A stretch of DNA of 64,000 bases from Cunninghamia lanceolata (lineage: Eukaryota; Streptophyta; Pinopsida; Cupressales; Cupressaceae): positions 7,756,501 to 7,820,500 of the forward strand of contig BSBN01000140.1 in the NCBI GenBank assembly GCA_027924645.1, in the 5' to 3' direction. Numbering within the stretch: the stretch's first letter is position 1; each line of letters starts with the position of its first letter. Shown here in pieces: positions 58,218 to 64,000 of the stretch. The notes under the pieces were generated by a model that was not told where the DNA came from, did no database searches, and was given only the letters and a program-made list of their open reading frames with translations. A program made the translations under genes and the position numbers.

Positions 58218-58682
58218 CTAAAAGTCAAGGAATATGTTTTTTATTTATCGACTTAGCTTGTCTGTGTGATTTCAATAAAATATGTGGTGTCAAACACACA
58301 ATAAATTTCCATTAAAATTCATTATTTTGGAGAGGGAAAATCATGATTTTAGAACAATCAACATGGTTTAACCATGCATTCTTGAAAAACTCCACTATTT
58401 CTAAGACTCCATAAGTTTTTAGAAAAATTGGCAATCCATGAGAATCCTAGGAAACACAATATTTGAAAAAGCATGTTTTAAGACAAAGGGAGATTGTATG
58501 AATCTAAAAGATCTATTAATACATGAATCTTTACTCAAAGGGGGTGAAACATCAAATTCATGTCCCACTTTTATAAAGAAAATCAACAACAAGTTCACCT
58601 TCATAATCAAATTCATATTCTTCTTCATTTGCAATCTTGTCAAAACCATCTGAGATCACCATGGCCATGAAAAGAGACTCTC

Positions 58683-59627
58683 CTATTTCCTCATCAGATT
58701 AGTAGTAATATACTTCTTCTCTAGAGCTGTAGTCTTCTTTGGAAAAGAGGTTCCTCTTAAAATTGTTTCTCTTGAAACCCTTAATGCTATTTCATTTTCT
58801 CTAAAAGGACATTTAGAAGCATAATGGCCACCTCTTCCATATTTAAAACATTTGAAAGGTAGCTTACCTTTATACTTTTTTGATCCCCTTTTTAGCTTTC
58901 TCACAAAGTTGGCTTCTTCTTCCACAGCTTCATTGCATACATCAGATTTTCCTTCATTCTTCACAGCTTTGAAAGTAGCTTCTCTTTGGCATGAACCTGT
59001 GACTTGATTTCTCATCTCATAAGCAGTGAGGGACCCAAAAATCTCTTCCAAGGTGAGTTTCTTTAGATATTTGGCTTCTTCAATTGTAGAAACTTTTGAA
59101 TCAAATATGTGAGGGAGAGTTCTTAGAACTTTCTTCACAACTATTGAGTTAGTTACTTCTTCTCCTAGACTCTTGATTCCATTGACGGTTTCATCTACGC
59201 AGAGAAAATAACTAGCAATGTTTTCCTCTTTTTTCATCCTTAGATTCTCAAACACTATTTTGCAATATTGTAGCTTTGCTTCTTGTACAGTGTCATTTCC
59301 TTCATAGAGATCTTTGAGCTTCTTCCATATCTCCTTTTCTCTCTTGTACCACACAACCTTGACTAACTCTGAACTATTCAAACCACTTAAGATGTCATTC
59401 TTGGCTTTAGAATTGTTTTCATGAGCCTTCTTCACATTCAAATCTGTAATAGGGTGACTAGGTTCAACATAATCATCCATGGTAACTCTCCAAACATCAT
59501 ACCCTAGTAAGGTAAGATAGAATTCCATCCTTACACTCCAGAAATAATAGTTACTTCCATTAAATATCAAAGCTTTAGAATAGGACTCCTTCTGAGCCAT
59601 GTGTTCTACTCCAAGATCTAGCTTCAT
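58683..59627 (-). CDS. Copia gag, open frame, element D
   Basis: A 314-codon UBN2-type gag, the structural protein of Ty1/copia particles. It opens with MKLDLGVEHMAQKE, then FNGSNYYFWSVRMEFYLTLL, a central EIWKKLKDLYEGNDTVQEAK, VVKKVLRTLPHIFDSKVSTI and LTLEEIFGSLTAYEMRNQ. The zinc knuckle CFKYGRGGHYASKC has Tyr in place of the second Cys. Remnants of a C-terminal gag extension (SLFMAMV) continue to about 58500 in another frame. Pol is missing; element C lies directly beyond. The ATG is 40 bp inside the LTR/primer-site junction, as usual for gag. Open but probably not functional. Confidence 0.75.
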   Translation of the reverse strand: MKLDLGVEHMAQKESYSKALIFNGSNYYFWSVRMEFYLTLLGYDVWRVTMDDYVEPSHPITDLNVKKAHENNSKAKNDILSGLNSSELVKVVWYKREKEIWKKLKDLYEGNDTVQEAKLQYCKIVFENLRMKKEENIASYFLCVDETVNGIKSLGEEVTNSIVVKKVLRTLPHIFDSKVSTIEEAKYLKKLTLEEIFGSLTAYEMRNQVTGSCQREATFKAVKNEGKSDVCNEAVEEEANFVRKLKRGSKKYKGKLPFKCFKYGRGGHYASKCPFRENEIALRVSRETILRGTSFPKKTTALEKKYITTNLMRK

Positions 59628-59650
59628 CTATTAGGTCACACCAAGGAACT

Positions 59651-59666
59651 CATCTCTGATATCAAT
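59651..59666 (-). promoter_or_regulatory. Primer-binding site of element D
   Basis: In sense, ATTGATATCAGAGATG directly follows the LTR end CTAACA (59667). Degenerate initiator-Met type, one base off the usual TGGTATCAGAG. Confidence 0.6.
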
Positions 59667-61578
59667 TGTTAGAACACACAGATATACTAAGAGGGGGTAA
59701 ATCAGTATATGCCAAAACTTAATCCAATTCAACTTTATCAACCAAATCCTTTTACTAGTACCTTAAATGAATGACAAAGAAAATTAAGAAAAAAAAGCGC
59801 AACACATGAGCACACCACCATAATACCAAATTTAAGTGAAAAATGCTACAAGGGAAAAACCATGAGAAAGATGCTTGGATCTACTATCCAAATCAAGCCT
59901 CACAAGTAATAACAAGATTATAATAGTATTTATGGGCTACAACCCAAAGGAAGCTACAACTCCTTGAAATACAATGCAACAACACTTATAGAATGAGGCT
60001 ACAACTTTTGTACATCACACTCAACAAATTCCACTGATCAAACACCTCTGCAACATCAACACACTTCACACTGAAACAATCTTCACTTCCTTTGCAGAGT
60101 AAATACTATTGCCTTCAACACACTTCCACACAATCACTCACTCACTTCCACACTTAGAGACACATCTTTTCACACTCTCGCAAACTCTTAAAATTCACAA
60201 AAATCAAGATCTTTTATTTATATCCTCCACCAGCATCAAAATCCTTCTCCTTCGTCAGCCAAGATGAAATATGTAAGCATGAAACATGCAACAACCACAA
60301 CAAGTCAGCTCCCAAATGATGTAGAAATCTATTACGGTTCAAGCCAAGTGATAATCAAGATCTATTCTTCATTAACACATTCATCTATGCTGGTGCACAC
60401 TTCCAAACATTAGGTACCATCATCAAAACACTTGAAGTCAGTCTAGCAACACTTATTCTTCCACAAATTAGTTCTAGACCGAAAAAAGTACTAGACAGAC
60501 CAATTAGCATTGTGTGGATCAGTTCATAAACATTATATGACTTGTAGACATATTCTCAAATATTCCTTTCTCTAAATTAATGATCTTCTTTCTGGTGCAA
60601 TTACATAGACACTTAACTTGACATCACTTGCAAACCCTGAACAACTAGTCTTGAGATAGAACCGTGAAAAATAGACTTGTGGTGCACTTCAATGCCTGAA
60701 ACCTGGAACTAGCAAATATACAAACTATCTGAACACATCCTCCAAACAGCAACACCACATGATGTAATGTAGTGAAATGCGATGAATTTTTCTTTCTCCT
60801 CCAAACAACCCTAACCAGTAACAAGCTATGTCTTTGTTTTGCTAACTCTGGAGGACCTCTGCAATACACCTTATCATCTAAAACTTGAATATATCATTCT
60901 TCTCATTTGTATCTAACTATACTTAAAAACACAGCATCATACCTTCTAATGTAGAGAAATGTGGAGCATTCCTTAGACCCTCTTTGACTGCAACAACACA
61001 AGATCACTATCTTCACTCTAAGAGCTCTAGAATCTTTTGTAGTAACTACCAAGCTCTGAAATCAAGAACATACCTTCTTCACACCTATCTTTGTCTAACT
61101 TTGAAACCATAAGGCCATACCTTCAAATGTGAAGGAATGTAGAGCATTCTCCCGAGCTTCTTCAGTGCAACTTCTAGTGCCTTGGACTTCTTGAAGCTTT
61201 CTTTCAAAACTGAAGCAATGTTTTTCCTCAAGAAACAATGAATATAACAATCACCACATCAGACACTTCATGTACACAACATCATACAACAATTCACAAC
61301 TCCTTTCAATCACAACAAGAATCTTCATGTTAGCACAACCTTTGTTTATGAACTTCAGAAGATAGGGTATAACTATGTATAAATGATACTGATCCAATTA
61401 GTATACATAGTACATAACTTTCATCACATTACCCTTTACTTCACAACTTCTTTATCACCACAACATATACTCATCACTTTGCTTCTTTGTCTCACATTGA
61501 TCTACACCAATCTCCCTTAGACATCACTATCCTTTGGCTTCTCTAAACATCACTAATCAGTACATCATACCACTATTG
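59667..61578 (-). repeat. 5' LTR of element D (outer end uncertain)
   Basis: Begins TGTTAGAACACACAG on the + strand beside the primer site; contains the copia-LTR word gagggggtaaatcagtatat at 59692-59711. Its far end is not clear; 61578, where element E starts, is the outer limit. Confidence 0.5.
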
Positions 61579-62200
61579 TGTTAGTGTGAGATCATGATGG
61601 GGCAAATAGTGGCAATGGAGGAAAAAATCACGTGAAAGTGTTAGTCAAGATTGTGAAACACTTTTTTAGGCTCAGATTTAGGCTTGGTAAGTTTTCTAAA
61701 ATTGGATATTCATTTCCTAAAAATGGATATTTGTTTCCTCAAAATGGATATTTGTTTCTTCCATTTTGATTTAAAAAAAATTCCCCAAAATTTAGGCTTG
61801 GGAATCCAAACATGCCTTTTCCACGTGAATGAAGAATTGATATGTTTTTACAGATTTTCCTCAACTTTACCCTTGATGTTGATAGACTTTTTTAATCCAA
61901 ATTTGATAAAATCGAAAGGGTGTATTCGGGACATTGTCGGGATTCTAAAAATATAATATATGTGTAATTATAATTTTAATAAGTAAGGTAATTATTAATA
62001 ATTTTCTACCTACACAATGTCTGAATTCCTGAGAGACACACTGATTGAAAAACTGTTGCAAGGTGTGACCCTTGGTCTTCTTGTTCAGCACTGCACTGCG
62101 GTGGTTTGTGACAAGGGCTTAACCGCCTCCTGTGCTTGTTAAGTCAAGTGGTTGTATCGGGCATTAATAGATCGACCTTTGGGTGCAATGGAAACTAATA
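61579..62200 (+). repeat. 5' LTR of copia element E
   Basis: Begins TGTTAGTGTGAG and ends AACTAATA (a C-to-T change from CTAACA), two bases before TGGTATCAGAGCC (62203-62215), a perfect initiator-Met-type primer site. The start is less certain than the end. Confidence 0.6.
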
Positions 62201-62202
62201 GT

Positions 62203-62215
62203 TGGTATCAGAGCC
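62203..62215 (+). promoter_or_regulatory. Primer-binding site of element E
   Basis: TGGTATCAGAGCC immediately downstream of the LTR. Confidence 0.8.
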
Positions 62216-62257
62216 AAGTTCCTCTAAAAAGAGCTTAACCACTTGAGGAGATCTAGG

Positions 62258-64000
62258 ATGTCGTCATACAAAAAGGATAGTCTGAAGTTTGATGGAACCA
62301 ACTTCTCTCTCTGGAAAGGTCACATGAAATGTCACTTGGAGTGTATGGGAGAAGCATACTTGTCCATGGTCACAAAAGCATATGTACCTCCATAGGGTGG
62401 TCTGACAACTTTGAATGAAATCACAGATGCTGAAAACAATCTGCGGACAAAAGAAGCTCTTCTAAGTGCATTAACTGACTCAGAGTTCTCAAATGTTGTT
62501 GACCTACCAATTGCCTATGAGATCTAGATTAAACTAGAACTTCTGCATGAAGGAGATGAGTTTGTTAAGAGTGCAAGGTTGAAAAGTCTCAAAGGGAAAT
62601 TTGAAAGATTGAAGATGAGAAATGATGAAAATATCACTACCTTTATGTCAGGAGTAAATGAGCTGGTGTGTGGAATTAGGAATGCTGGTGGAGTTCTGGA
62701 TGAAAATGAGATTGTTTGCAAAATTCTTAGATCCCTTCCTGCTGCCTACAAAATCAAGGTTGCTACCATTGATGAATTCAAAGCCCATACAACTATCACA
62801 AGAGAGCAATTGGCTGGCAAACTAGCTGCATTTGAAATGACCAAATTTGGAGATGATCCCCCCAAGACTGAATCTGCATTTAGAGCCAGTGCCTATGTGA
62901 AAGGCAAACAAAGATTTGATCCGAGAGAAAACTCTTCAAGGAAGCTATCATGGTATGATCAAGCAAGGAAAGACATGGAAGAGGAAGAAGCAGAAATAGC
63001 TCAACTTGAAGCCCTCATTGCCAAGAGACTGCCAAGAGGATCTGGTAAGTATGAAGGAAAATTACCCTTTAAGTGCTTCAACTGCAATAAGATTGGTCAT
63101 TTTGCTTCAAGATGTCTGGAAAGATCTGCAAGGTCAAATTCTAACAAACAAAGGTTCCAAAAGAACTATTATTATGTTCATGAAGAAGATGATAATGAAG
63201 GAATAATAGATGATGAATCAGAAATAGGAAACAAATCTGGAAATGAATGGGTGTTTATTGCGATCAAGGAAGAAGATCCAATATCCTTTGAATCTGTCAA
63301 TCATAAGGTTGTAGAAAGAGCCTTGGCTACTCAAGTTGAAGAAAAGGATGATTGGGTTATTGACAATGGATGCTCTCACCATATGACAGGTGACAAAAAT
63401 AAGCTCCTAGACTTGGAAAGGTATGAAGGAGGAATGGTAAAGTTTGGTGATAATTCTGCTGGTATAATCAGAGGTAGGGGAACTATTTCTTTTGATGGAA
63501 GATATAGGATCTTTGAAAGCTCTAGAACTGAGATTGCATCCGGTACTCAAACAAAAGGTAACATCTTCCATGTAGTTGGTTCTAATAAAAGTTGTTTGTT
63601 TGTTCAAGTTGATCAGAGTTGGTTATGGCATAGAAAGATGTGTCATGTAAATTTTGATAACATCATCAAGATAAGCAATACTCAGGCTGTAAGAGATCTT
63701 CCAAATTTGGTGAAACCTACAAATAGTTTGTGCAAAGAATGTTAGCTAGGTAAACAGAGCAGAGTCTCTTTCAAAAGCAAGGATCAGTCCTCTACCAGAT
63801 TATTGGAATTAGTTCATACTAATCTATGTGGTCCGACAAGAATCAAGAGTATGCAAGGTGATAAATATTTCATGTCACTGATTGATGACCATTCCCAGAT
63901 GATGTGGGTTACCTTTCTAAAAGAGAAATTAGAAGCCTTTCAGAAGTTCAAAATCTTCAAGGCTATGGTAGAGAATCAAACTGGATTGAAACTAAAATGT
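62258..64000 (+). pseudogene. Copia element E gag-protease-integrase, partial
   Basis: From the ATG at 62258 one frame runs to the window edge, broken only by three TAG codons (62393, 62525, 63743). Gag: LKFDGTNFSLWKGHMKCHLE, FVKSARLKSLKGKFERLKMR, NEIVCKILRSLPAAYKIKVA. The zinc knuckle CFNCNKIGHFASRC (about 63075-63117) is complete. Protease: DDWVIDNGCSHHMTGD. Integrase head: WLWHRKMCHVNFDNI with C-x2-C at NSLCKEC. Integrase core: VHTNLCGPT, in which the first catalytic Asp is Asn, and LIDDHSQMMWV. RT and the 3' LTR lie beyond the window. The youngest-looking coding element here, yet inactive by sequence. Confidence 0.85.

Noticed and set aside
60645..60869. Short frame inside the LTR of element D
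   Set aside because: LTR sequence, no domain, no support.

Overview
The window looks like nuclear DNA of a land plant with a large, repeat-rich genome. The evidence is ankyrin/PGG receptor-like genes, GT-AG introns of about 6 and 20 kb, AT-rich spacers, and many old nested Ty1/copia, LINE and non-autonomous LTR elements. A gymnosperm, possibly a conifer, would fit the giant introns and decayed elements, but nothing in the sequence fixes the species. I see no prokaryotic or organellar genes, no rRNA and no CRISPR array.

1-41.5 kb holds a tandem duplication of one ankyrin-repeat/PGG (ACD6/ITN1-like) gene on the + strand. Copy 1 has exons at 28-505, 939-1449 and 7419-8291 and carries a 1-bp frameshift in exon 2. 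Its intron 2 holds a small LTR element (3338-4953) whose LTRs contain a tRNA-like sequence with both Pol III promoter boxes, and whose body is an antisense, intronless piece of a LARP1-type gene with the reading frame still open. Copy 2 is a clear pseudogene: a 695-bp deletion in exon 1/intron 1, a copia element in exon 2 that itself contains another LTR element, a frameshift, a lost 3' splice site before exon 3, an early stop, and a 16-kb LINE complex in intron 2.

The nests can be ordered in time. A foldback (MITE-like) element and old gag-like debris are in both introns, so they predate the gene duplication. The copia A element (9953-19759), the LINE (about 23623-39742) and the tRNA-LTR element are each in only one copy, so they most simply came later. 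Within them, a minisatellite-bearing LTR element (14937-19456) sits in copia A, and a 6.3-kb non-coding LTR element (25505-31792) sits in the LINE's 3' part.

41.5-64 kb is a retroelement graveyard. It contains a DUF4283/LINE ORF1 relic (42.5-43.9 kb); a second non-coding LTR element with a perfect 5-bp target duplication (44007-49957); a gag-only, TR-GAG-like element with a tandem extra LTR (51157-55449); another DUF4283 relic; two truncated minus-strand copia pieces (56.5-61.6 kb); and a plus-strand copia element (from 61579) that runs off the right edge. All primer-binding sites seen resemble the initiator-Met tRNA site. No ordinary single-copy gene was found after 41.6 kb.
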